NCBI RefSeq assembly: GCF_964204865.1
Contig: NC_135251.1
Span: 22,444,001 to 22,508,000 of the forward strand
Reading direction: 5' to 3'
Length of the DNA: 64,000 nucleotides
From: Styela clava
Lineage: Eukaryota; Chordata; Ascidiacea; Stolidobranchia; Styelidae
Shown here: piece after piece, positions 47,601 to 58,520 of the stretch
Position numbering within the stretch: position 1 is the first letter of the stretch
How the letters are laid out: every line of letters starts with the position of its first letter
The notes under the pieces: generated by a model
Database searches by the model: none
What the model was told of the DNA's origin: nothing
Seen by the model: only the letters and a program-made list of their open reading frames with translations
Program-made: the position numbers and the translations under genes

Positions 47601-49218
47601 GCAAGTCACCCGTTCACCATTCAGCGTCAACGCCCACGTGAATGAAGATACTTTAGAAAATCTCAATTTCATTTTATTCGTAGATTTTCACAACACACAG
47701 AATACAGAACTTAACATTCTCCAGCATAGACTAGTATTTTAGTTACATTGAAAGGAGCGGATGAAGATTTAGGATTCGTGGCCTCCACGAAAGAGAAATT
47801 TTCACCAACATGCATTTCTGCTGATTTAAGAGATCATGGTATCTATGGTAGATTACAGAAGTGGGAGACATTTCTCAATTTGCTCCACCTGAAACATATG
47901 ACCTCCTGATACCATTTCTTGAACACTTGGTTGGAAGTTTACTAAAGTTGAGATAGTCATTTGACCTCCGTGTCCATTTATTTGAGCATTACCTTATTCT
48001 GTTGTGGCCTCAATTTCGAGTAAAGTCAACTAACAGCATACATAACCCTAATTTCCCATCCTCTAACACTGAAATGTAGTATACAATATTAAATTTCCTA
48101 ATTAGAATAACTTTCACAGATATTGATCATAAAAGTTAAACTACTAACATGTTAATTTCTCATTTCAATCCATTTTTTTCAGAGTTCATATTCGTCGTGG
48201 AGACAAAATAAAATGGGAGGCAAAGAAACACGAAGTAGAAGAATATATGTTTTTTATAAAAAATTGGTTCGACGAACAAAATATAGAACAAAGAACTGTA
48301 TATGTAGCAACTGATGACGATGGAGTTCATCAGGAATTGAAAACGAAGTAAGAAATTTCATGATATGAACACTTTCTCGACCACAGCTCTGATTGAGGCT
48401 GCAAAGAATTAAAGACAATTTGGTTTTTTAGCTCTAGATGTCTCAATAGTTTGTCCCGTATAACTAAGTTATGATATACATATATAATGAAATTTTTCTC
48501 TTTTATATTAATAAGATATCCTTCATACAAATTCATCACAACCCCAACTGACACTATGCAAAAAGGACTTTGTGCTCTTCAGGGAATAGTCAAGGACATA
48601 TATCTACTTTCACAATGCGATTTTGTGGCATGCCCCGGTTCTTCCAATGTAAGTAACTGAAATGATAATCAACTAATTTTTTCCTATTTTTTTTCACAAG
48701 AATAAAAATATACAGTTTCATTATAATTGTAACGTTTTCATAAAATAAATTCAATCATGGAAATAATGAATTTGCATTCAAATTCAAATTGCCATGCATG
48801 AACTATTTGCTAATTTGATCATAAAAACATGTTGTCTTTTCCTATATATAACATCATGAAAATAGCAATGAAATAAATCTTACTTCTGTTCATTATTTAG
48901 ATATGCCACCTCGTTTACGAATTATTCAGCTTTCATCATCACGACGCATCTACCAGGTGGCAATCAATAGACCATATGTATTATTTGAATGATGCAATAT
49001 TTCCATACGTTGCAATATCTGACCATTCGGCGAGGAAAGATAGAAGTGAGATAAATTTTAGAAAGGGTGATATTATTAAAGTGACTCATGGTTGTCCCAC
49101 AGATGGGTTCATAAATAGCGAGAATACCAACAGTCGCGAAAAAGGAAGAGTTCCATTGTATAAACTAAGATCGAAGCCATCGATTGATAGTTTTCCGATT
49201 CTCCATAGACCTTCATAG
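35679..49218 (+). CDS. FUT8: Alpha-1,6-fucosyltransferase-like (FUT8 family)
   Basis: Exons: 35679-35764, 36291-36437, 36843-36924, 44689-44816, 45109-45217, 46687-46903, 47218-47443, 48183-48347, 48516-48648 and 48901-49218. All phases agree and sum to 1,611 bases, or 536 residues (human FUT8: 575). Known FUT8 transfers fucose from GDP-fucose to the innermost GlcNAc of N-glycans in the Golgi. Marks are RRINELQ-type to NPNNC, GAGFGSELHSI, DPFAWWIAQFI, the GDP-fucose loop HIRRGDK (about 334-340), E344, Y353, ATDD (374-377), SS (429-430) and a C-terminal SH3 (about 460-525, with FRKGDIIKV). No N-terminal membrane anchor is visible in the first exon, so a 5' exon may be missing. The intron 36925-44688 holds a hAT element, a LINE and a fold-back element. 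The 46903 donor (A then GTATTA) is weak. It is a clear family member, but orthology is less certain. Confidence 0.87.
37467..37571 (+). repeat. Direct repeat, left copy
   Basis: About 105 bases (AGTCAGCGAGCTAGCTTAAC; GAATGAGTAATAGA; CACAATATGCTATATACATG) recur at 39249-39354 in the same orientation, some 1.8 kb apart, around the hAT element at 38071-39113. Confidence 0.75.
38071..39113. mobile_element. hAT-like element in a FUT8 intron, about 1 kb
   Basis: The left end is CAGGGGTGTGCAAACT and the right end AGGTTGCACACTCCTG: inverted repeats with two or three mismatches. CTAGTA occurs on both sides (38065-38070 and 39114-39119), a likely remnant of the target duplication. Subterminal GCGGCCCGCGG and CGCCCCGCGGC are GC-rich. 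No transposase frame. Confidence 0.8.
39249..39354 (+). repeat. Direct repeat, right copy
   Basis: Partner of 37467-37571. It matches apart from a small replacement in the middle (AAGGAAAATCCCTTGACG instead of the CAGGTGCCATTGGCG part). Confidence 0.75.
39709..40011 (-). repeat. Remnant with a hammerhead-like motif and a tandem repeat
   Basis: On the minus strand CTGAGGA, a GTCTG...CAGAC hairpin and GAAAC occur in order (39713-39745), an arrangement close to a hammerhead ribozyme core. A related, poorer motif lies at 57397-57440. Next to it, two units of roughly 85 bases repeat in tandem (39785-39873 and 39928-40011; GATGCCATGGCAACA versus GGTGCCATGTCAACA, both ending in GGTGATTGTA). Penelope-like retroelements carry hammerheads, so this may be a remnant of one, but no reverse transcriptase of that type is visible. 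Confidence 0.4.
40277..41632 (-). pseudogene. LINE reverse transcriptase
   Basis: A 451-residue open part, with the RT core in order: CSPGPDGITKEHL (about 34-46), SNYRPIAVASVLSKIFEK (94-111), QFGFKPGHGTDM (127-138), FLDATKAFDKVNHW (161-174), QQGSILSPYLYAVYMDD (221-237), and the catalytic FYADD (260-264). The C-terminal part is of the type shared by CR1/Rex-like LINEs. It is in the same frame as the endonuclease part; only one TGA at 41690-41692 separates them, so this start is simply the first ATG after the nonsense codon. Target-primed reverse transcription would be its role. The copy is dead as read, because of the stop and the 5' truncation. Confidence 0.9.
41690..42852 (-). pseudogene. 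LINE AP-endonuclease domain, N-terminally truncated
   Basis: The frame continues upstream of the ATG at 42709 to about 42852. It reads SPISGRPFGGLACLW, then LNVYMPCC, VIIGDFNASD, WLDHCITS and ISDHRPLS, the exonuclease-endonuclease-phosphatase motifs, including the catalytic D/N pair and the SDH near the C-terminus of the domain. The first metal-binding Asn and Glu motifs are missing. It ends at a TGA (41690) where a Trp codon would fit (NI, stop, KNHFEEIFNSV). After that the same frame leads into the reverse transcriptase, so a single substitution split an originally continuous protein. Confidence 0.88.
42922..44477. mobile_element. Fold-back transposon copy D in a FUT8 intron
   Basis: Starts TGGTGGCCCATCGTTGTCAC and ends GTGACAACGATGGGCCACCA, with inverted arms over its whole 1,556 bases and the centre near 43690. 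It is flanked by a perfect 9-base direct repeat ACACAATTA (42913-42921 and 44479-44487), with one extra T at the right junction. It is an inverted relative of copy B (14780-16046), with longer A/T tracts. It inserted about 70 bases upstream of the truncated LINE end. Non-coding. Confidence 0.92.
45285..45345 (-). pseudogene. Short decayed fragment of the unknown 142-residue gene
   Basis: In the FUT8-like intron, the minus strand reads CCTTCTAGCGAAAAATA, TCTTTAACCACTGGAAATTC and AAAGAAATTG. This aligns with exon 1 of the gene at 55156-56043 (CCTTCTGGAGAAAAAAATCA, TCTTTAACCACTAAAAATTC, AAAGCAATTG). About 60 bases remain, with an in-frame stop. Confidence 0.6.
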
Positions 49219-50859
49219 TACCCCGTCGAAATAACGCAAAGTTAGTCCAGTTGAAGAAACAAAAATTTACAATATTGGAAAATGTGTTTTGCAGTGGGAA
49301 GACGACTATTCTTTGTCTTGATTATTAAATTATTACGCATCCAACAAAATATCTATGCTTTTCATATTTTGAACTTGAATCAAATATCTTTCTGTTTTAA
49401 ATTTCAGAAATAAAATACTAATTTGATATTGACCATAAAAATACTGTTATACATATAAATGTCTGTATAGTAACTTTCCTCAAAAGGTAATGTTTTCTAC
49501 AATAGGATGTAACGACCCATTATTGACTCTCCTGATTTTTCGTGTCGGCGTGAATCATAATGGAGCAAGTGCGCAATTTGTCAAGCGCTGGCTTCGCTGA
49601 TTCTATGGGTGAGAGAGATTAGACAATATAGATCTACCAGTATTGTGCATTTCACTTCAAAACAGTAATTCAATTTATGCATTTACGAAAGCTAACTGCA
49701 GACTCGAGAACACTTGAAAATGAATATTTTTCATTGGTTACGAAACACTAAATACGATAAAAACCTTCTTTGATGTGTATCCCTCTACTTCACTAAGCAT
49801 TCTCCTCGTAATAATTGCTTTTTTCAGAAAATGAATATTTTGGAGAAACTTTTCACGTCAAATACTTGTTGTAATTTAGTAATCCAAGCAGTGATTGCGC
49901 CAAAAAATGAGCAATTGCCAACTGCAATAGACCATAATTCTCCAATAAAACAACTTTAAAAAGACTTCAAATATTTAAAAATTCATGAGGTATTAAGATT
50001 TCTGCCGACGATATCCTGAAATCGGTAGTTTCCTGCTAATCTAACTCGACTGACCGCGAAGTGACGATATAGTTCCTCATTAAGTAAATTTGCCAAACAT
50101 GCACTCAGAACGTATAATAATGTATTAAGTAAAGATTCATGACATATGGAATTAGGCATCAATCTGTAATCAATACGTATGTGGAATGACATATTATGAG
50201 CATAACTTTACAACGCCAAAGCATAATTACTTTGCAAAGCCATCTTCAAATTCAACAAAAAATTATTGGTAGTTAAATAAATCCTAAAATGCAGTGCGTA
50301 CAAATATGAGGTAGTTTCAATATGATAAAATCATCATTATCACTATTAGCATCATCAAACAAAATTCACTAACTTGTACGGCTTTGAAATTCGAAATAAA
50401 TTTATCTTAAATAAAAACTTATGATGTTGCAGATTACGTTACTGACGGAAAAGGTATGGTAATGCGTACAACTCAGAAATGAAATAATCTTTACTAATGA
50501 TGAGAGACACGAACCGCAAAAGTTTTAACATAAATATTTACTTTATTCGTCGTTTTGACGAACGTAAAACGCTTGACTTTATTGTCACGTAATTCATGTC
50601 TGACAAATATGGTAATAGTTGAATGTGATCTGCGTAGTTTATCGTCCTGGAATCAGAACATGATTTAATTTAATTGATATTAAGTTTTATTTACTTCAGA
50701 CATATGTTTTTGTTTGTGAAATTTTTTCAAGTACCGGGTGGCCACCATTCTTGTATAGATTTCGAACATGATATCCGGATGTTGTTCCTAATCGAAGGAT
50801 GAATCAAAAATTAGCCCTTTGAAAAATGTTGCAATATTCATCATGAATATGGGAACGAA
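49219..50859. other. Intergenic between FUT8-like gene and second Rolling-stone gene
   Basis: The two genes converge here (plus then minus). AATAAAATAC near 49410 may serve as the FUT8-like polyadenylation signal. No other gene or element is seen. Confidence 0.4.
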
Positions 50860-52232
50860 TCACGATGAAAAGGCAACATTGTCATGCCCCGTATTGAATG
50901 TAGCTGGTTGATCGGACATTCTCTGCTTCTTTCCAAGTGTGCAGCGATAAATCAACATCTTCAGATGATAAAATGCAAATGTGATTGTGTGCAATATGAT
51001 AGGCACCACAAATACATTCATAAGAAGAACTCCTGCCACTATGCCGGGGGAGTTGACAAAATCGAGAAATCCGTATATTTGGGAGTTTATTCCGGCAAAG
51101 TGTACGATAACTGTGTTGATTGCGTAGAACAATGCAAACAAGGCACTGTAAACAAACTGTATCCAACGTGTGGGAATAGAGACTACAAAAATATCTATCA
51201 GAAGCATTATCCCTTGCACACTATGTTTATGTTGGCCGATAGGCATTCTCAGTGTTTCTGCTGGGACATCCGGTGCCAGAAGTGCCCAGTACAGAACTGT
51301 GACGAAAATAACAAAATCAATTGCTTGTACCTGAAAGAACCAAGTAACTTTGTGGAAGAATCTCAGTCCAGCTGAAAAAAAAAACCAAAAGACGATCATA
51401 CTAAAGCTCGATATACAACGTTGCAACAAGCTGTGATTAACTAAATATTTTAATTTACGGGACTTTTTAATAACGAAAGATAGAGATAAAGAGAGAACTT
51501 TAGGACGTGCCATCGCCTGACTAATTATAAAACAATCAGACTTTAAATTTACTTCAAATTAGTACTGTTTTAAAAAATAGTACTTCCTGATGGAACACGC
51601 ATATACTACAGAATAAATTCATTTAAGATTGAATAGTGATATATTACTAAGTCAGCTATACTACAAACATTTTGTATCAGTACCTGGATTTTCTGTTTTA
51701 TGTGACATGCCGGTATTTGGTGCTTCTTGATTTTCGACTTTATGGTCGTTTCGCGCAATTAGTCCATATAATGCAGTGATAAACGCGCATAAGAAATAAA
51801 TGCCGGTAAAGAAAAAACTCCAATTACTTGCAGTGTAAGCAATGTCTTCTTTGGCAAACACCCAGCTTGCTATTAACCAGCCCCAGTGATAGAGCAGGGT
51901 GAAAGCACGATACAAAACAAAATATAATTTCTTCTTTGACCACTTAAAAGACGAAAATAGTTCATGTTTAAAATATCCATGCATAAATTTACTTTAAAAA
52001 CTTATAAATGTAATTCTTAAATAACAAAAAGTACTGTCTTTGATACCAAACGCCATTAGCAATAAATTATGCCATGGTCAGTAGTATAAGTTCAGCCCAG
52101 AGGCATAGGCCATAGCAACAATATATGTATATACTTGAAATAACTTACTTGAAATTCGTAAAAATTGTTTTCGTTCGCGCTTTCGAATCGCAGATGCTTT
52201 GATTGAAACTCGTATCCACAGCTTGTAGCCAT
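50860..52232 (-). CDS. Rolling-stone-like multi-pass membrane protein, gene 2
   Basis: Exons (minus strand) are 52149-52232, 51684-51942 and 50860-51371, with GT/AG borders and phases 0 and 1. They sum to 855 bases, 284 residues. It starts MATSCGYEFQSKHLRFESAN, differing from gene 1 in only a few of the first 28 positions. Exon 2 shares WSKKKLYFVLYRAFT and ASNWSFFFTGIY. Exon 3 shares LRFFHKVTWFFQVQA and GIMLLIDIFVVSIPTRWIQF. The loop after membrane segment 2 (NQEAPNTGMSHKTENP) and the C-terminal tail (GKKQRMSDQPATFNTG) diverge most. Six membrane segments are likely, as in gene 1. Both introns are short here, unlike the 4.9 kb second intron of gene 1, which was swollen by transposons. An apparent extension of exon 3 (MARPKVLSLSL...) is intron sequence read through, with the poly-pyrimidine tract and CAG just before AGLRFFHK. 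Confidence 0.88.
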
Positions 52233-55155
52233 TTTAAAATGTAGAAAAATGCAAATTCCTGATTATATTTATTTTATTTGTTCTAAATATAAAATTTCTA
52301 GTTTTATAAGGTTTTAATATCGCACTGCCCTACTAGAAACACTGTAGCATATTCTTTAGCGCAAGGCAGATCCATAAGCTTGCTTATTTCAAGCGTTTGA
52401 TTTTCATTTTCTAACCTAACACTGTAAAATTGACATACATTCTATTATTGTGATCAACCATGTTTGTTTATGCCATATTGCATAATATGCAATATTTCTG
52501 TACACGTGATTTGTAGTTTTCTCTTCTTTATCATATAATCACTCTACTTAGTTATAACTTAGTTGCAACGCTTAATTTTCTATGACATTTACTGAATTAA
52601 AATATTGTTGTTTTTGATTTCAAATTCATTGGAACGACTTGTCGACGAAACGCTTAACCTAAAGTTCTAAACTACGTAATCTCGATGAAGCGTCCAACTT
52701 TTTCTGCCTGTTTCAAATTATCTAAAATTTTATTTCGATTGTGTATTCAAAAACTCTCTTAGTCTCTCACTTCATTATGAAACTAGATTGTTTCGATGTT
52801 TTCTAAAGAAGTTAGTATTATTACCGTGACTCAGTTGTGACTAAAAAGTGATTAGTCTTTACGTTCACTATGATCGGACATGGACTCATAGTATAAAAAT
52901 ATAGTACACATACGCCAGAACACGTTTTACAATCAATTCCTCGAATATTACAGTAGGTATATGCAAACATGCAAGAATTTGAAGTAATATATACGCTTGC
53001 GGTCTCACTAAGTCTTTTTTCTCTAATACAGTCACGATGACTTTGGTCAAACGTGAACGCAATTTCAGACATAAAAAGTATTTTACAAGCGAATCAGTTG
53101 GCTCTTATATCGGCAAAACGTCACTCGTATCCAAAACGTTTTGAAAGTATACGACGTCGGACAACTTCCTGAATAAACATATCGAAATTAGTGAAATGAC
53201 AGAGCATCTTGATTCTGTTGATTAAATCGAGAGTAGTTAAAAAATCTAGGTATGACGCAACATTAATCAATTCTCTAATGAAGTCTGCGTGCAATGCTTC
53301 AATGCCACGTCATGATCTGTATCATGATGATCATGTCGTGACTAAGACTTTTTATAGCCCACTTTGTAGCACGTTAATTATTATCGTGCAATGCATTCAT
53401 GAGCTACTATTTCGAAACGTTCATGTCTAGATCGCTTTAAGATATTAAATATATATTTCAACTTTCAAGTTTATTAATACTGATCGCTGTTTTTATTCCA
53501 AATCATTTTTTAGAAAGCAGCTCATTTTTTCTTCTTGACTCAAATCAGACTATCTTTTCTAATTTGAACTACGTGACAGATATCGATCCTATATAAATTT
53601 GCTACAGTTTTCGAAACGTTGTTTTTTAAATTCGCAATGTGTAATAGTCAGTACCGGATTTATTATTAGGGAAGGTAGGCTGGAGCCTATGGGCCTCGTC
53701 GTCCAGTTTCGAACTATGTTTTTAAATCAATTTAGCATACTATCCAATCGCCTTGGATGACTAGCTTTCGTATCACGTAATTCATTTATGACATCATAGT
53801 ATATTTTAACAAACCTTGAAAATATATTATGACATCATAATGAATTATTATTATGTCATTGTTGCTGATGTCTCCACGTAAGTTTTGATTTTTTCAATGT
53901 TAACTAATCTGAGCTCTGTATCTCGAATGTCGAAGGCTTGTATAGAATACCACATTTAAATTACCCCTCATTACTCCAAATTAGGCCGCAGGGTCTTTTC
54001 AAAAACTTTTATTCAACTATTTTTCAAGATAAGGCTAAGCTTGTTACCTCTGGGCATATTTTGGCTATTATTATAACAATGCAATGAAGTGTTATATATA
54101 TATGGCATAATATATGTTTACTTTACGGCGCAATCGGAATATGAGAATAGCTATCCATAGATGGCGGCAAAGATAGATTACTGCTAACAAATCAATTTAC
54201 TTTGGTCAGTGTTCATCTTCCAGCACATGTATTATAGAACAGCACCGTGAGATAAGGCCCATATCATGCTTACCAGTAAATGCAGGAGCTTTTGTCAAGA
54301 GAATTTTGTCACCATCTCAAAGGATTTGAGTTGGGTTTTTAGAGACTCGAAACGCGTCATGGAAAGTCGTATTTCTTTACCGTGCACGCCGATATTTGTT
54401 TGGTAAATGCATACTTCACTTGTTCCAATCAATTAATACGTCCACGCCAAATTCAAAAAAAGAATATCAAATATGCTTCCAATTGGCGTCCAAACTGCAA
54501 AGTGCAAACTCTTTCCCATTAACAAAATGTTGCGTCGGTGTATGCATTTTACAACTATTACAGTGTTTTCCGAACTTTCGAAACTTGTTTCCCCAAAATG
54601 TTTTATGACTTCATATTTGGTTGTGAACTCTCAATCATTTACAGTCAGTGTGCCGATTTTATGTCTAGAGTTTTTTTAAGAACCTTTTGTTACATATTAT
54701 ATGTGGAATTCACAACCTAATATCTGTTTTCGTGAACACAAAAAATTCTCCACTATAATTCCTTATCTCAGGTCTCAATATCTCTTAGTATTTCACCCTA
54801 ATGTCTGTGTGAGTACGCCAGGGTTTGAGCAAATTTCCTTTAAAAATAGTACAATGCAACAAATAGAGTGATCGTGTCCCGCACTTTGGTCTGTTCGCAA
54901 ATTTAGCAAATTCATTGTTGGTATTCAAGAACTGAATAACCCCAGATATGTGCACTAGATCGGACATATAAGATACTTATACAAAGATAAGAATCAATGT
55001 GATTCTATCTTCAATTTTTCTTTCTCTTCTGTTAAAAAAATCCTATAAGTATTGATCAAACCACTTAATTTGCTTTTTTTTATTCTGTGGTATAATATCT
55101 AGAAACTTTTAAAAAACATGTACTAAATATTTATATCTATGTATTTCCACACAAT
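52233..55155. other. Intergenic, upstream of second Rolling-stone gene
   Basis: No gene is supported. An 83-codon minus-strand frame (52821-53072) has no recognisable content. CAGTACCGGATTTATTATTAG near 53650 resembles a hAT end but has no partner. Otherwise AT-rich sequence. Confidence 0.35.
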
Positions 55156-56043
55156 CTAATTTTGTACATTAGATTGGACGCATCCTGCAAATTTTAGTGG
55201 TACTTTGTCCCATCCTCCTCCTATTTCAACCAGTTTATTATGTACCAACAAAATATCTTCTGCCGTGGGCTGTGGAGTTTTTGTATAAACCCATATATAT
55301 CGCTGACCTGAAACATTGAAGAATAATTGCACACACTATGCAAATAGAAATTTCCATTTACGCCAACCTTTTTTCTTCAAAATTTGTAAGATACTAGTAA
55401 TTTGTCAAATAGTAGTTTAGTATAGTAGTGATGAATATTAAATTAATATCTGTTGTGAGTATAGGTACAAATTTGCATCTTGTAAGAAAATTTTTTCTTT
55501 GGAATTACTTTTGAATAAATCGTATACTTTTGAGTTACAAGTCCAAAAATAATTCACAAATTAATCTTAATCGATTCACCCTCTTAGTTGTTACTTTAGA
55601 CGAGTTAATATCAGTTAAGACATTCAATCTATTTTTCACCAGCAAGTCATACTTGCATAAGACATTTAACATTTTACTATATTGTGCATCGAATCATTTG
55701 GCTTTACTGAAAAGACTCAACTCAAGTCTAGTCATCTTGAATATCCTCAAATACTTGTAAACTTACCGACTTTTCCACATTGGAGCCACATTACGTAATT
55801 CTCGTAATTTGACACGTGATCTACTTCAGTACGATACCAGCTATCAATCTCTGAAAAATATACTTTTGGATACTTTAGTGGACCTATGGATCGTTTCAAT
55901 ATTATGGTGTTGTTCTTTGACACTTTTTGGACATCCAGTGGAAAATCTAAAAAGTCGCTTTTCTCTTTGATTACTAGACCAATTGCTTTGGAATTTTTAG
56001 TGGTTAAAGATGATTTTTTTCTCCAGAAGGCTATCACTTTCAT
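55156..56043 (-). CDS. Two-exon gene of unknown function, 142 residues
   Basis: Exon 1 is 55767-56043 and ends at a consensus donor (GTCG then GTAAGT). Exon 2 is 55156-55307 and starts after TTTCAG. The split codon (phase 1) joins to read KVGQRYIWVYTKTPQ, and the total is 429 bases. The protein starts MKVIAFWRKKSS and ends DKVPLKFAGCVQSNVQN, with a Trp/Tyr-rich middle (DSWYRTEVDH; ENYVMWLQCGK). There is no signal peptide, membrane segment or known domain that I recognise; two Cys are present. Splice fit and three independent decayed copies in the window argue that it is a real, duplicating sequence. It could also be an internal part of a longer gene or of a mobile element. The start is the first ATG; earlier exons are possible. 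Confidence 0.6.
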
Positions 56044-56279
56044 TTATTTCAAATATTTCTGTTAGCTTTGTGAAATTTGTTTTTGTTTGCTATGACACCG
56101 AACGTTCTGCGGACGCATATGCTGGCACTCCTCTTCATGTTCTTTTGATCACGTGCCATCGAACGTCGGTGGTTTGTAACGGAATCCTTGCTTCGCTAAG
56201 ATTTGAGGAATGGTGAATAGCGAATAGGGCCGTACGTGGTGTTATATTGCATTAGTGACTCGGATCGTTGGTATTACTA

Positions 56280-56840
56280 CAGTTGTGAGTCGGACCATCT
56301 TGCAATTTCAATTCACGCTGTCACAAGACTGGAACTGCTGAAGATAGGGCAGTTCCGGTACCGTAACACAGCGCAGTGACACTGAACTAACTCGTATCTG
56401 TCTGGTAAAAGCGGGGCTTGTATTTTAAATTTTGTTCCAATAATGAAGAAGGGAATGAAACGAATTACTTAGTATTTCAATTCATGTTGCAATTGAATGG
56501 AGAAGAATAGATCATTGCCTGGTGAGTTGTCTGTGTAGTCGAATTGTCCATCAGCCCTAAACGTTTATGACAGTCACTGTACCGAAATTTGTACCCCGAT
56601 TCAGGTGGTGTTAAGTTGACACATGTTATTTTGTAACGTTTTATGTGAAATGTTCGACTGTGGTTCGGTACCTGATCCGGTAATACGGTACATAATTGAC
56701 TCATATTACGAAATATTTCAATTGATATTTTAATATATTCGAGAATAATGGATCATGGTCACAGGACCTAAAATATCTATGGCAGTCCCTGTACCGTCAC
56801 AGTACCCCGATACAGGTACTGGTAAATCACCGCATATGAT
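56280..56840. repeat. Diverged dispersed repeat rich in GTACCG motifs
   Basis: Two related stretches (around 56470-56650 and 56720-56830) share TCATGGTC/TCATTGCC, CACTGTACCG and ACCCCGATNCAGGT. Similar words recur at 35500-35580 (ATTTCAATTCACGTTG). GGTACC and CCGGTA are frequent. No ends or coding content were identified. Confidence 0.4.
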
Positions 56841-57110
56841 TTTTTGGGGAATTGTTCTGCGTGTCCATATATTTGAGCATTGCTCTCTTGTTATTGATAT
56901 TTTACTATAATTCAGTAATACAATGAATCGATTTAATTATGTGTCATATTTCTATGACTATATGGTTTGATAGAGTGCTCCAAACTACTATTCCTCTCTC
57001 TATGCTTAATTGTAAGTGCAGTGATTCTCTAACTTTTATGGTACACCCTTCCGAACAATCTTAACACTTGCGGTCACCTGCTCTTGATTTGCGTTTAATG
57101 GTCGGTCAGT

Positions 57111-58360
57111 TTGTTCGCCACGTTTAAGAATGGAAAACTCAACAAACAAACAAAAAAGGTGAAATGCATTAAATTCAAAGAATTAAAAAAATCACAGTTG
57201 ATTTACTTTAAATCAATGTACTTATCGTGGATGGTACTTGCGACGATATTTACCTGTGATCCTCAGAGAATAACTCTGTGGCCCCGAGGGCCCAGTTTGA
57301 CAAATCCCGTGTTAGAGGGATTCGTATGCACCCAATGTAATGATAGTGTAGCTAGAATTAACATCACACTTTCACAAACATTGATTATGTAACGATTTGT
57401 CTAACCAGAGTCAGACTTCCTCAGACAATCAGTTCACAAGAATTATTTAGTTTAAATCTAAGACGAAACGTTACAAGACAAAATATTTGAAAGATGATGC
57501 AAGAAATTTGAACCATTCAGCATTTAAAAAAAAATAATTACATTAGTTTTACAACTACTTTTTTACCTTTTAAAGCGTCTTTTTTTTGTCCCATCTTTTT
57601 TGCAGCATCAAGCCATAAAAACTCTGAATACATACATATATAAGTTAATTTGGCATGATTAATTTGACAAAATATGGTATATATATTAAAAAAAGTCAGA
57701 AATACCGTAATTCGGGTCCAGGTTGTCAATGGAGTTTCCTCTTGTATACCAATGTACTGGTACGAAATCATATTTTTTAAAGCCTCTTTGAAAAGAAATA
57801 ATGGTAAAATATTAGCAGTATATAATTTTAATGAATTGCTGAGAGTGAATCTAAATGAAAAATCGAATTCGCAAAGTTTTATTGAAAACTTTCAACTAAT
57901 TCACGAGTACAGATGCTTAAAAATTAAAATGCCTTGGCAGATTATGATTGAAGAATTAATTAATCCAATACGTTGCTTTTTTACATTTGAGAAGTAGACT
58001 TACTCTGGGGTAGTATAACTGTGCTTGAATTCGACGTAAACACCCTTGGAGGTTTCTTTGGCATTTATGAACGACCAGCAAGGAGCCTCTCTCACGAATA
58101 CATCACCAACATTCAACACCTGGTACCATTCATCAGGGAACTGTCAAAAAAACTTTACAATTTTATTCAACTTCAATTAGGTAATTACGAATTTACATTT
58201 TTGAATTTATTCTCTCCTAAAATACAATTGGTTGCTTCTAGGGCTGCAGTATGAACGATGGAGAAGTTTACAGGAAATTCGCTAGGTGGCGCAGTTTCTA
58301 CAGCAAAACTTTTCAGAACACTATTACTGTACCTTTCTCGGATTGACTGTGACACACTTT
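57111..58360. other. Stretch with open frames but no recognised gene
   Basis: Plus-strand frames at 57111-57392, 57674-57997 and 58021-58254 are 75-110 codons long and show no domain. CAGAGTCAGACTTCCTCAGAC at 57409-57429 belongs to the repeat with the hammerhead-like motif. I see no convincing exon chain. Confidence 0.3.
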
Positions 58361-58389
58361 ACTATTAAAATTCATACGATATTTGGGTG

Positions 58390-58520
58390 CAACTCTCTCG
58401 ATGGGAATAAGGCTAAGACACGCTGCTCTGGCACACAATCACATCGAAATTTTTGACTAAGGGATCAATAGGTAATAGGGTTAAAAGTATCTCCGACTGT
58501 TTTACTACATATAATTTCAA
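58390..58520. repeat. Dispersed repeat, copy 1
   Basis: CTCTCGATGGGAATAAGGCTAAGACACGC, then ACATCGAAATTTTTG and CAATAGGTAATAGGGTTAAAA, corresponds in order to 61738-61835 (CTTCTCGATACGAATAGGG...). Identity is moderate; the function is unknown. Confidence 0.5.

Noticed and set aside
51372-51513. N-terminal extension MARPKVLSLSL... of Rolling-stone gene 2 exon 3
   Set aside because: It is intron sequence: a poly-pyrimidine tract and CAG precede AGLRFFHK, and the phase-1 junction from exon 2 fits that point. Gene 1 has the same border.
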